Source of the DNA: CAYSPU01 sp964432995
Lineage (GTDB): Bacteria > Verrucomicrobiota > Verrucomicrobiia > Limisphaerales > JAHDYP01
DNA: 46,520 nt
NCBI GenBank assembly: GCA_964432995.1
Contig: CAYSPU010000009.1
Location: forward strand, 1 to 46,520
Reading direction: 5' to 3'
In this document: positions 17,435 through 25,818 of the stretch, in pieces
Layout: each line of letters begins with the position of its first letter
How positions within the stretch are numbered: the first letter of the stretch is position 1
The notes under the pieces: generated by a model
What the model was told of the DNA's origin: nothing
The model's database searches: none
What the model saw: only the letters and a program-made list of their open reading frames with translations
Translations under genes and position numbers: made by a program

Positions 17435-17588
17435 GGATACAGAATCGATCCGAGATCGCCGCGTTGTCAATGGCAGGGTGGCCGGGGTGGGGCCTTTCGT
17501 GGCCGACGATGGAGCCGGCGCGCCTTTCGGAGCCGTGGTGACGAAGACGGGTCGGAACTGGCGGAGGAAAGGGGAGTGCAGACGCGCG

Positions 17589-18770
17589 CTACCGGCGTTC
17601 CCCAGTCCAAATGGCGCCGCGGATGGCGGGAAAGCCGGGGATAGGCTCGAAGCTGATCATGAGGGGTATCGGAGGGGGCTGCGGCCGGGGACGGTCTGCG
17701 ATCCACCCCAGACGCTTGTAGGTTTGCATGACATCGAGGAACTCTCTATCGAGTGTCTCGCAGTCGTCGACCGCCAGACGGTGGGCCTGCGTGCAGATCT
17801 CGCTCATGAGCTGCAGACGGTGGTCATCCTTGTCCGAAAAGAGGCCGACCCGATTGAGTTGGCCGGGGGGCGAGCCCGGCGGCACCAGAATGAGGCCGAT
17901 GTAATGGGGGGCCGGGTTGGTGGCGAGGAGGCGTCCGAGCTGGAAAGCGACACCTGGCAGATTGGTCAGAACTCGCTGCGGTGCGAAGTCAACGAGCTGC
18001 CAGCGACCGGCGACCGGAAACGGATTGGTCCGGTAGTCGGCAACGGAAACGAAACGGATCGAGTCGCGGTCAAAGGCGGGCGCGGTCTTGCCTCCCGGTT
18101 GGAGTGCCTGGTTCCCGGCGGTGGGGCGGCCGCTGAAGACGAAAAGGTCCCCCACGACGACGTTGGTGAAGCTGAGAGACCCTCGGGGTTCGCGCGAGCC
18201 GGTGGTGCTGAGGACTTCCAGGGCGTAGGGACCTCCGGGCTTGAGGCCATCGAGGTCCAGGCTCCAATTGCCCGATTCGTCCGCCCTGGTCCGCTCCTGC
18301 CAGGGGTCTTTCTGACCGCTGCCGATCAGCCGGGCGCTGATCCGGTCGCCGGGGCTGGCTGTGCCCTCAAGTCGCGTGCGGCCGAGGGCGCGAAGATCTG
18401 CAGAAAGCGTCCGCGAGTTCGGGGCATTGCACTTGAGGGTGATGGAGGATGCCTGTTGCAGGACCATGTTGTGGCCGAACCACGGGGACACCTGGAGGGA
18501 CGCCGGGTGGCTGGCCGTGACAGGAATGAGAGCGACGAGGAGGAGAACGCGGAGCAGCCGGGTGCGGCTCGTGCCCGAGGCGCGCCATCGCGGTGGGCGG
18601 ATTCCCAGGCCCGGGGATCCGGCGGGGCCCAAAGCTGCGGAGGGCTCGCGAGGGGGACGGCACATCGCGCCGCAGATCGGTGGCTCGCTGGCTGCGCCGC
18701 GCGGCGTCCGCCGAGAGGTCGTCCAGCCTGTCCAACGCGCCCACGTCCCGGATGGTGCGAGGGGATTCAT
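17589..18770 (-). CDS. Sialate O-acetylesterase-like exported protein lacking the catalytic serine
   Basis: A 393-residue protein. After a long basic N-terminus and a membrane or signal segment (LLRVLLLVALIPVTAS, about 72-87) it follows the SASA (sialate O-acetylesterase) pattern: an N-terminal sandwich opening HNMVLQQ, ESGNWSLDLDGLKPGGPYALEV, then NVVVGDLFVFSGRPTAGNQ where active family members have GDVW-CSGQSNM. The GQSNM nucleophile serine is replaced, and the usual WGGT-type oxyanion segment is not recognised, so esterase activity is unlikely. Its ATG overlaps the stop of the upstream kinase gene by four bases (ATGA), indicating translational coupling; a later ATG at 18665 is a possible alternative start. 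Family membership is inferred from motif order and should be tested by profile search. Confidence 0.65.
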   Translation of the reverse strand: MNPLAPSGTWARWTGWTTSRRTPRGAASEPPICGAMCRPPREPSAALGPAGSPGLGIRPPRWRASGTSRTRLLRVLLLVALIPVTASHPASLQVSPWFGHNMVLQQASSITLKCNAPNSRTLSADLRALGRTRLEGTASPGDRISARLIGSGQKDPWQERTRADESGNWSLDLDGLKPGGPYALEVLSTTGSREPRGSLSFTNVVVGDLFVFSGRPTAGNQALQPGGKTAPAFDRDSIRFVSVADYRTNPFPVAGRWQLVDFAPQRVLTNLPGVAFQLGRLLATNPAPHYIGLILVPPGSPPGQLNRVGLFSDKDDHRLQLMSEICTQAHRLAVDDCETLDREFLDVMQTYKRLGWIADRPRPQPPPIPLMISFEPIPGFPAIRGAIWTGERR

Positions 18771-21025
18771 GGCGTCGTCGGCTCGCTCCCCTCGACAACC
18801 ACAACCCGGAAACCAAGGCGGTCGCCGCGGTAGTCAGGCGGATGACGACGTCGGGTGGCGGACTGCAGGTCATCCGGATGACTGTCGAACCAGGAAGCGC
18901 CGCGGACGACGCGATCCGCGTGGTTCCCCGGGACGGCGAGGGTTGGGAGCGCGCGCAGGATCTCGGGGGTGTTGAGCGAAGGGGAATACGGGTCGGCGCA
19001 CCATTCGGACACATTCCCTCCGAGGTTGTAGAAACCGCTCAGGCTGGCCGAGGATCGACCGCCGACCGGGGCGGTGCGGGGGAAATCGTCGCTCGCGGGG
19101 GAAGTGGGCCAATGCGGGTACCAATTCGCGTTGGACGCTTCTCGCCCGCAGTAGTTGTCCTGCCGGAGCGCGGTCGTGTATTGGTCGGTGCCGGGATACC
19201 GCTTGGGACCAACGGCCGCCGTCCATTGGCGGTCCGTGGGCAAGCGGTACTCCTGGTGCCGGAGCAGGAATCCGCTGGCCCGCTCGCGGCGGGTGAGCCA
19301 CTCGCAAAAGGCAGCGGCGTCGTGCCAACTGACACCGACCACAGGATGTTCGTCCTCCTGGGAGAAGCCCGGGTTCTCCCAGCTCCGCTCGAGATCCTCC
19401 CAGCCGCGGGCAGTCACACACTGCAGTCTGGCCGCGGTGGGGGTGGGAGTCGAGCGCGTGAATTCCCGGTAGTCTCTGACGGTGGTTTCCATCGTGCTCA
19501 TCCAGCAGTCGTCCAGCGGAAGAAAGGTTCTGCCCAGGCTGTTGACCCACTGGCTGCCGCGCTGCGGGGTGCTCACGCGGCCGGTTTCGGGAGAAACCGC
19601 TATGCCTGCAGTCCGGTCGTCCTTGAGGAAGTGATCCGGATCGCCGCTTCGAATCGGGGCGGGAGACTGGTCCGGTTGCCGGGGCATTTCGCGGGTCGCA
19701 TCGTTGGACACGGACCCCGGGTGGGCCTCAGCGGCGGTGGGCCGCAGTTCCGCGGGCAGCGAGCTGCCGGGGGCACCGTCGCGTTGGACCGCGGTGAGCC
19801 GGCGTGACCCGAGCAGGGTGGCGATCGCCGACCGGGTGCTCGGGTGGAAGAGCACCCCGGCAAGAACAACCCAGGCGCCGACGGCCAGGGCCGTCTTCCA
19901 CCAGGGCCGGGGTGGAGGCCCTTCCTCGGGTTCCTCTTCCCAGGCCGGGGGAAGTGACACGGGATCGAACGCGCGCCCGAGGCTGCGCATCTCGACCGGT
20001 CCGGCGGCGGCGAGGGCAAGGCGGTTCATCACCTCGCGGACGGTCTGAGGCCGCATCCGGGGGTCCTTCTGGAGACAGGAGGAGACGATGACCTTGACAT
20101 GCGCCGGCACGGGATTCGGCGTTCCCATCGCAGCGAGACGGTCCGGGATCGGCTCCGGCATGAGATAGCGGACCTGCTCGATGAGTTGGGCGACATCGTC
20201 GGCGCGAAAGGGAGGAGTGCCGGTCAGGAGACAGTAAATCGTCGCCCCCAGGGAGTAGATGTCGTCCGTGGGACAGGGCGACTGTCCTTCGAGCTGCTGC
20301 GGGCTCATGTAGGGCAACGTCCCGCGCGGGCGGGTCTGCTCCGGCAACGCGCCGCCGGTGGCCACATAGACCTTGGCCAGGCCGAAGTCGGCCAGTTTCA
20401 GTTCGCCGCGGCGGCTCACCATGATGTTGCCGGGCTTCAAGTCGCGGTGAATCACCCCCTCGCGATGGGCGTAATCGAGCCCTTCGCACAACTGCCGTGC
20501 CAGTGGGGCGAGCTGCCCCCAGCGCAGCACCCCACCGGGCTGCGCGCTCGCAATGTGGTGCAGGTTCTCACCGTCCACGAATTCCATGCAGACAAACGGA
20601 GGTTCTCCGGCCAGCAGGTAGAGTTCGTAGAGGCCGACGATGTGATGGTGGTGCAACCGGCGACTGTTGAGCACCTCAGCACGCATCATGTCGAGGGCTC
20701 GCGGATCCGACACGATGTCCGGGGAGAGGAACTTGAGGGCGACAGGGGAATCCTGGCCGGACTTGCTGAGCTCACGGTCCATGGCCATCCAGACCACACC
20801 CATGCCGCCTTCACCCAAATGGCGCACGAGGACGAAGCGCCCCGCGCCGACGAGGTCGCCGGCACAAAACTCCGAGGCGGCGGGAACGGCGGGCCGCGGC
20901 GGCAGTACCGCTCCGCCGGGCGCCAAGCAGGTCGTGCAGCGGGGGCAGACGAGTGTTCCCACGGCGACCTCGCCGCCGCAGTTGGGGCAAACTCCGCCGG
21001 AGCTGGATGGAGGAGCGTCCGTCAT
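18767..21025 (-). CDS. Ser/Thr protein kinase with zinc ribbon, membrane helix and FGE-sulfatase-like domain
   Basis: A 752-residue receptor-like kinase. A zinc ribbon (Cys13, Cys16, Cys27, Cys30) leads into a Hanks-type kinase domain: glycine loop GEGGMG (71-76), Lys98, HRDLKPGN (Asp195), DFG (213-215) and GTLPYMSPQQL. A single membrane helix (TALAVGAWVVLAGVLF, about 375) then precedes an FGE-sulfatase (SUMF1-like) domain (about 500-750) with NLGGNVSEWCADP and RVVRGASWFDS. The C-terminal cysteine pair of true formylglycine-generating enzymes is absent, so this domain is more likely a sensor or binding module. The start at 21025 puts the zinc ribbon at the N-terminus; 217 upstream in-frame residues are a shadow of glnD. 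It overlaps the SASA-like gene by four bases and is divergent from glnD. Confidence 0.93.
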   Translation of the reverse strand: MTDAPPSSSGGVCPNCGGEVAVGTLVCPRCTTCLAPGGAVLPPRPAVPAASEFCAGDLVGAGRFVLVRHLGEGGMGVVWMAMDRELSKSGQDSPVALKFLSPDIVSDPRALDMMRAEVLNSRRLHHHHIVGLYELYLLAGEPPFVCMEFVDGENLHHIASAQPGGVLRWGQLAPLARQLCEGLDYAHREGVIHRDLKPGNIMVSRRGELKLADFGLAKVYVATGGALPEQTRPRGTLPYMSPQQLEGQSPCPTDDIYSLGATIYCLLTGTPPFRADDVAQLIEQVRYLMPEPIPDRLAAMGTPNPVPAHVKVIVSSCLQKDPRMRPQTVREVMNRLALAAAGPVEMRSLGRAFDPVSLPPAWEEEPEEGPPPRPWWKTALAVGAWVVLAGVLFHPSTRSAIATLLGSRRLTAVQRDGAPGSSLPAELRPTAAEAHPGSVSNDATREMPRQPDQSPAPIRSGDPDHFLKDDRTAGIAVSPETGRVSTPQRGSQWVNSLGRTFLPLDDCWMSTMETTVRDYREFTRSTPTPTAARLQCVTARGWEDLERSWENPGFSQEDEHPVVGVSWHDAAAFCEWLTRRERASGFLLRHQEYRLPTDRQWTAAVGPKRYPGTDQYTTALRQDNYCGREASNANWYPHWPTSPASDDFPRTAPVGGRSSASLSGFYNLGGNVSEWCADPYSPSLNTPEILRALPTLAVPGNHADRVVRGASWFDSHPDDLQSATRRRHPPDYRGDRLGFRVVVVEGSEPTTP

Positions 21026-21331
21026 GGGACCCGGGACTCGGGAACGGCTGTCGGCCAGATCGTGAGCGTCCGATGGCGCCCCGGTGCGGCCACAGGGAAG
21101 CGCGCCGCCGGCACACCGCCAGCGGGAGCGACGCCGGGACCCCCGCTCCACACGCGCCGGATGACCGCCAGACCGGTAGCAGGCGTGGCAGAGAAGGGGC
21201 GCACGAGAACTGGGTATACTGCGCACCCTCCGGAATGGCAACACGGCAGCGACACGGCGGCGCCCCTTGGGATCATACCGCGCCATCGCCAACCGCTTGC
21301 GCGCCGGGAAACCGGCCTCTACTGTGCTCCC
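21026..21331. other. Divergent intergenic region between the kinase gene and glnD
   Basis: This 306-base gap must contain promoters for both directions. The only recognisable -10-like box is TATACT at 21215-21220, about 112 bases before the glnD start; no convincing -35 is seen, so this is a weak suggestion. Confidence 0.3.
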
Positions 21332-24124
21332 GTGGCAACGCTGTTCGCAAAAATCGCCGAAGACGCCGCCCGGCGGCTGGTCCTGCCCGAAGGACGCGGA
21401 CCCAGGGACGAACTGGCACGCTACAAGGACTTCCTCCGATACGAGGCCGCCCGGTTGAAGACCCTCCATCGGGCAGGAGCGGGGGGACGCGAAATCTGCC
21501 AGGCGCGCGCGGTGGTGGTGGACGTTCTGTTGCGGCATCTTCTCGAAGCGGGGACGACGCGGATGCCCGCACCGAAATCCGAGGCCGCGGTCCCGCGGTT
21601 CGCCCTGGTCGCGTTGGGCGGATACGGGCGGAAAGAGCTGAACCCGGCGAGCGACGTGGACCTGCTTTTTCTGCACAACCTCGAGGGCGGCGCCGTGGCG
21701 TCAGGCAAGGTGCACCCCTGGCTGGCGAGTCTGACGGAGAGCCTCTTGTATACGCTGTGGGACGTCGGACTGAAAGTCGGGCACGCCGTGCGGAGCGTGG
21801 ACGACTGCGTGAGCATGGCCAACCAGGATATGCAGTCGAAAACCGCGCTGCTCGAGGCGCGGTGGATTGCGGGGGACCGGGAGTTGTTTCGGCGGATGGA
21901 GTCGGTGTTCCTGGCGCGGTGCGTGCGCGGCCACACGGAGCAGTACATTGCCGCCCGGCTCGCCGACCAGAGTGCGCGGCGGGCGAAATACGGGGGCTCG
22001 GCCACAATGCAGGAGCCGAACATCAAGAATGGCTGCGGCGGCTTGCGCGACTACCAGAACCTGCTGTGGATGGCGTTCTTCAAGTACCGAACGCGCACGC
22101 TGCGCGATCTGCAGGAGCGCGATCTGATCAACGACGGCGAGCGACGGCAACTCGAGTTGGCTTACGACTTCCTGCTGCGGGTGCGGAACGAGCTGCACTA
22201 CGAGGCGGGACGCGCGGCGGACGGATTGGCGCGCGTGCTGCAGCCACGGGTGGCGCACAACCTGGGATATGCCGACCGCTCCCCCGTGCGCCGGCTCGAG
22301 GTGTTCATGCGGGATCTCTACACGCACATGCGCCGCATCCACCTGACCACCCGCACGCTCGAACAACGGCTGGCGCTGCTTCCCGACCCCCAGCGCAGGC
22401 TCCCGTCCTTCCGCCAATTGCTGCATCAGGGTCGCCGGCGGATCCGCCGGCAACAAGTGGACGGCTTCCACTGCGTGGACGGCGAGATCAGCCCGGAGCA
22501 ACCCCGCGTGTTACGGGAGCAGCCGCGGCGCTTGCTGCGCGTCTTCTTCTATGCCCAACAACGGGGCCTGCGCCTCAATCCGGACCTGATGCAGTTGATC
22601 CGCAACGAGCTCGACCTGGTGACCCCCGCGTTCCTCGCCGACCCGCATGCGGCGGAGACGTTTCTCGAGATTCTGAATCAGCGCGGCAACGTCGCGCCGG
22701 CCGTGCGAGCAATGCATGAAACGGGCTTGCTGGGACGCTACCTGCCGGAGTTCGAACCGCTGACCTGCCTCGTGCAGCACGAGTTCTTCCACCAATACAC
22801 GGCGGACGAACACACGCTGCGCTGCCTCGAGCACCTCGACCGCATCTGGGAAGCGAAGGAACCTCCGCACGCCAATTACGCCGAGCTCTTCCGCCAGGTC
22901 GAACACCCGTTTCTGCTCTACCTGGCGTTGTTGCTCCATGACGCCGGAAAGGCCAGCCGGGGGGGGGCCCACTCGCTCGAGAGCGCGCAAACCGCACTGG
23001 CCGTAGCCCGGCGCCTCGGCCTGGACCAGGCCGCCACCCACTCGCTCCAACTGGTCATCGAACACCATCTCCTCATGGCCCAGGTCTCCCAACGCCGAGA
23101 CCTCGATGACCCCGCCGTGATCCGAAGCTTTGCCGCACACGTGCAAACAGAGGAAAACCTTCGCCTGCTGACGCTGCACACCGTGGTCGACTCCCTGGGA
23201 ACCAGCGACCAACTCTGGAACGGCTTCAAAAACTCGTTGCTCCTCCGGCTCTACCGCCGCGCGAGCGATGCTATGGCCGGCACCACCGTGATCCTCCAGG
23301 CGGAGGCCCGCCAACGCGAACTGCTCCTCCAGGAAGTACGCGCCCAGCGCCCCACCCAGATCAGCGAGGACGAGCTGCTGGGCCATTTCGCCGGATTGCC
23401 GCCGCGCTACTTCCGCGTCCACCAAACGAAGGAGATCCTGGCCGACCTCGAGATCGTGCACGCCTTCCTGCGCCGGCAGTTCAACGAAGCCGCGGATCCC
23501 CTCGCGCCGGAACTTCTCTGGCAGGACGAACCGGACCGCGGATACACTGTCGTCAAGGNNNNNNNNNNGGTCTGCACCTGGGACCGCCTCGGATTGTTCA
23601 GCAAGCTGACCGGCTCGCTCACCGTCGCCGGACTGAACATCCTCAGCGCCCGGATCTTCACCCGCGCGGACAGCATTGCGCTGGACACGTTTTTCGTCGC
23701 CGACGCACGGACCGGCCTGCCGGTCCGACGCGAGGAGCGGGAGCGCTTTGCCCGGTTGCTCCCCAAAGCGCTCGCCCGCGAGGCGAACCTCCGCGAGCAA
23801 ATGGCCCGGCGCCCCGCCCTCACACCCCTCTACGCTTCCCTCGAAGGCGAGCACCTGCCCACCACCCTCCGCTTCGATAACGAGACCTCAGAAACCGCCA
23901 CCGTGCTCGACCTCGAAACCGAGGACCACGTCGGCCTGCTCTACACCATCACCCGCGTCCTGAGCGATGCCGGGGCCAACATCCTCCTCGCCAAGATCCT
24001 CACCGAAAAAGGGGCCGCCATCGACACCTTCTACCTCTGCGAAGCCGATGGCCGGAAGATCATCGAACCGGCCCGCCTGCAGATGATCGAAAGCCGGCTC
24101 CGGAAGGGAATCGAGGCACTCTGA
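21332..24124 (+). CDS. glnD: Bifunctional PII uridylyltransferase/uridylyl-removing enzyme (GlnD)
   Basis: This encodes about 930 residues, close to the usual GlnD length. GlnD senses glutamine and modifies or demodifies the PII protein, setting nitrogen status. Domains in order are the nucleotidyltransferase with GGYGRKELNPASDVDLLF (from about 96), the uridylyltransferase helical domain, an HD domain (LLLHDAGKASRGGAHS, about 534) for UMP removal, and two C-terminal ACT domains (from about 746 and 858; VCTWDRLGLFSKLTG and DHVGLLYTITRVLSDAG). The start is a GTG at 21332 because no ATG precedes the conserved N-terminus in frame. Ten Ns fall just before the first ACT domain; the frame is kept across them, but four residues are unknown. 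No glnB or glnA is nearby. Confidence 0.93.
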   Translation: MATLFAKIAEDAARRLVLPEGRGPRDELARYKDFLRYEAARLKTLHRAGAGGREICQARAVVVDVLLRHLLEAGTTRMPAPKSEAAVPRFALVALGGYGRKELNPASDVDLLFLHNLEGGAVASGKVHPWLASLTESLLYTLWDVGLKVGHAVRSVDDCVSMANQDMQSKTALLEARWIAGDRELFRRMESVFLARCVRGHTEQYIAARLADQSARRAKYGGSATMQEPNIKNGCGGLRDYQNLLWMAFFKYRTRTLRDLQERDLINDGERRQLELAYDFLLRVRNELHYEAGRAADGLARVLQPRVAHNLGYADRSPVRRLEVFMRDLYTHMRRIHLTTRTLEQRLALLPDPQRRLPSFRQLLHQGRRRIRRQQVDGFHCVDGEISPEQPRVLREQPRRLLRVFFYAQQRGLRLNPDLMQLIRNELDLVTPAFLADPHAAETFLEILNQRGNVAPAVRAMHETGLLGRYLPEFEPLTCLVQHEFFHQYTADEHTLRCLEHLDRIWEAKEPPHANYAELFRQVEHPFLLYLALLLHDAGKASRGGAHSLESAQTALAVARRLGLDQAATHSLQLVIEHHLLMAQVSQRRDLDDPAVIRSFAAHVQTEENLRLLTLHTVVDSLGTSDQLWNGFKNSLLLRLYRRASDAMAGTTVILQAEARQRELLLQEVRAQRPTQISEDELLGHFAGLPPRYFRVHQTKEILADLEIVHAFLRRQFNEAADPLAPELLWQDEPDRGYTVVKXXXXVCTWDRLGLFSKLTGSLTVAGLNILSARIFTRADSIALDTFFVADARTGLPVRREERERFARLLPKALAREANLREQMARRPALTPLYASLEGEHLPTTLRFDNETSETATVLDLETEDHVGLLYTITRVLSDAGANILLAKILTEKGAAIDTFYLCEADGRKIIEPARLQMIESRLRKGIEAL
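23559..23568. other. Assembly gap of ten Ns inside glnD
   Basis: Ten unknown bases interrupt glnD between VVK and VCTWDRLG. Flanking frames agree, so the true gap is probably 10 bases or differs by a multiple of three. Confidence 0.99.
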
Positions 24125-24193
24125 ACCGCCCGCACCCGGCGATCCCCTGTAGTCGACGCCCTCGGGATTGCCGCTAGCCGAGGTCGAACGCGA

Positions 24194-24231
24194 GTGCAAG
24201 TTTTTGTCGCACCTACGACAAAAAGTTGCAC
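24194..24231. terminator. Stem-loop with T-run between convergent glnD and acpS
   Basis: Two 16-base arms (GTGCAAGTTTTTGTCG and its near-complement, one mismatch) enclose a 6-base loop CACCTA. The A/T-rich stem has five-base T and A runs, so it could end transcripts from either side. It lies 70 bases past the glnD stop and about 95 bases beyond the acpS stop. Confidence 0.55.
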
Positions 24232-24241
24232 CAGGGGTGAC

Positions 24242-24277
24242 TGCAACCTTTTGTTGCAGCTGCAACAAAAGGTTGCA
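24242..24277. repeat. 36-bp perfect palindrome between glnD and acpS
   Basis: The sequence TGCAACCTTTTGTTGCAG and its exact reverse complement meet with no spacer, giving a perfect 36-bp palindrome centred at 24259.5. It contains the nested half-motif GTTGCAGCTGCAAC. It shares the GCAA-TTTT-GT core with the stem-loop just upstream. It may act as a bidirectional terminator or as a protein-binding or REP-type site. Confidence 0.8.
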
Positions 24278-24326
24278 CGTGTCTCGGCGAGCGCTCGCGA
24301 CGCGGGGAAGCATCCCGGGCCAGGCC

Positions 24327-24704
24327 TCAACGTTCGAGGATCGCGACCGCGACGGCATGCACGGCCGTGTGGCTGAGGGTGAGGTGGAGCGCCGCGGCCT
24401 GGCGGTGTTCGAAGAGGAGACGCCCCTTGCCGTGCAGGACCACGTAGGGTTCGCCGGACTCCTTGCGGCGGACCTCCATGTCGAGCCAGCCGATGTCGGC
24501 GCCGATTCCGGTGCCGAAGGCCTTGGAAATGGCCTCCTTGGCGGCGAACCGCGCCGCCAAGAACGGCCCCGGATCACGGTGCTGCTGGCAGTACTCGACC
24601 TCCCCGGGATGCAGAATCCGCTGCACGAAACGTTCGCCGAACTTCTCGACCGAAGCGCGGATGCGCTCGACCTCAATGATGTCAACACCGGTGCCGAGGA
24701 TCAT
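24327..24704 (-). CDS. acpS: Holo-[acyl-carrier-protein] synthase
   Basis: A 125-residue AcpS that transfers phosphopantetheine from CoA to acyl carrier protein. The two family motifs are present: GTGVDIIEVERIR at the N-terminus with the metal-binding Asp, and ARFAAKEAISKAFGTGIG with the second metal-binding Glu. LTLSHTAVHAVAVAI forms the last strand. A GTG 15 bases upstream is in frame, but the ATG at 24704 begins directly at the conserved MILGTGVDI. It is the last gene of the minus-strand set after pdxJ, an order that recurs in many bacteria, although here a repeat separates them. Confidence 0.95.
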   Translation of the reverse strand: MILGTGVDIIEVERIRASVEKFGERFVQRILHPGEVEYCQQHRDPGPFLAARFAAKEAISKAFGTGIGADIGWLDMEVRRKESGEPYVVLHGKGRLLFEHRQAAALHLTLSHTAVHAVAVAILER

Positions 24705-24774
24705 AGGGGCAGCCTGCACAAGAGTCGTGGGCCTTCAAGGTTTGCACGGGCGTTGGGGCAACGAGCCTATGGAT

Positions 24775-24882
24775 GGCAGGGCGCGACTCCGAGAAGAACT
24801 CGCGAGCGTGTCTCCGCATCGCGCCGGAGACAAATCGTTTGGAGGCTGTGGTTCGCGGCGCCCTCGGAGAGGTCGCCCTACC
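24775..24882. repeat. Long-hairpin repeat, copy 2 (108 bp)
   Basis: This is a diverged copy of the element at 117-200, with the same outer ends (GGCAGGGCGCG and GTCGCCCTACC) and a nearly identical core around GCGGCGCCCTCGGAGAGG. It carries about 25 extra bases near its left arm. It occupies most of the 349-base gap between acpS (ends by start at 24704) and pdxJ (25054); nothing else was recognised in that gap. Confidence 0.7.
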
Positions 24883-25053
24883 TGACGGTTACCCAGGAAA
24901 CGGGCCCCGCACCCCCAACCCTTGTCGCCACCTGTGTCGGAAGGCACGGCGACACTCGATAAAGGTATCGACCAAGACCACGCGGGTGGGGAGCCTGTTT
25001 TCGTGCGAAGTGGTATGCCAGAATGGAGAGGCCGATTCATGGAAAGTCCGCCC

Positions 25054-25794
25054 TCATCCGGCGTAGGGACGCATGGCGTCGAGCATTTCGCGCACCGCCT
25101 GGGAGAGGCCGACCGCGATCGAGCGGGCGATGATGCTGTGGCCGATGTTGAGCTCCACGAGGTGGGGGACCTCGAGGAGGGCGGGCAGGTTCCGGTAACT
25201 GAGGCCGTGCCCGGCGTTGACGCGCAGGCCGAGGTCGTGAGCCTGGCGGGCCGCAGCGGTGAGGCGCTCCAACTCGCGGACGCGCGTCGCCGGGTCCTCG
25301 AAGGCCTCGGCGAAGGCGCCCGTGTGCAGCTCGATGAACTGCGCTCCGGTGGCTGCAGCGGCCTGGACCTGCGCGGCGTCGGGAGCGATGAACAGGCTGA
25401 CGTCGATGCCGGCGTCGTTGAGGCGACACCGCGTGTCCGTGAGCGCGGGCACCTGTCCGGCAACGTCGAGGCCGCCTTCGGTGGTCACTTCCTGGCGGCG
25501 CTCCGGCACGAGGCAAACGATGTCCGGGCGGAGGCGGAGGGCAATGTCGCGGATCTCGGGGGCGTTGGCCATCTCGAGGTTGAGGCGCGTGCGCACCCGG
25601 CGGCGCAGTTCCCAGACGTCGCGATCCTGGATGTGACGGCGGTCCTCGCGCAAATGGGCGGTGATGCCGTGGGCGCCGGCTTCTTCACAAAGGTGGGCGG
25701 CTTCGACCGGGTTGGGCTCCCCAAAACCACGCCCGCGATACCGGGCCTCGCGGACGGTGGCGACGTGATCGACATTGACTCCGAGTTTCAGCAT
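25054..25794 (-). CDS. pdxJ: Pyridoxine 5'-phosphate synthase
   Basis: A 246-residue PdxJ, the last step of DXP-dependent vitamin B6 synthesis, condensing 1-deoxyxylulose 5-phosphate with 3-amino-2-oxopropyl phosphate. Family landmarks are LGVNVDHVATVREAR at the N-terminus, the ITAHLREDRRHIQDRDV active-site segment, LNLEMANAPEI, CLVPERRQEVTTEGGLDV, FIELHTGAFAEAF, LRVNAGHGLSYRN and ELNIGHSIIARSI for phosphate binding. Length matches the family. It starts 24 bases after the stop of the upstream unknown gene, so the two are likely cotranscribed. Confidence 0.97.
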   Translation of the reverse strand: MLKLGVNVDHVATVREARYRGRGFGEPNPVEAAHLCEEAGAHGITAHLREDRRHIQDRDVWELRRRVRTRLNLEMANAPEIRDIALRLRPDIVCLVPERRQEVTTEGGLDVAGQVPALTDTRCRLNDAGIDVSLFIAPDAAQVQAAAATGAQFIELHTGAFAEAFEDPATRVRELERLTAAARQAHDLGLRVNAGHGLSYRNLPALLEVPHLVELNIGHSIIARSIAVGLSQAVREMLDAMRPYAG

Positions 25795-25818
25795 GGGACG
25801 GGAACGCGCGAGGGGCGG

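Noticed and set aside
20099..21331. Long in-frame extension upstream of glnD
   Set aside because: It covers the antisense of the kinase gene; the conserved GlnD N-terminus begins at the GTG at 21332.
21026..21676. 217 in-frame residues upstream of the kinase ATG
   Set aside because: They overlap the start of glnD on the other strand and lack domain character; the zinc ribbon begins right after the ATG at 21025.
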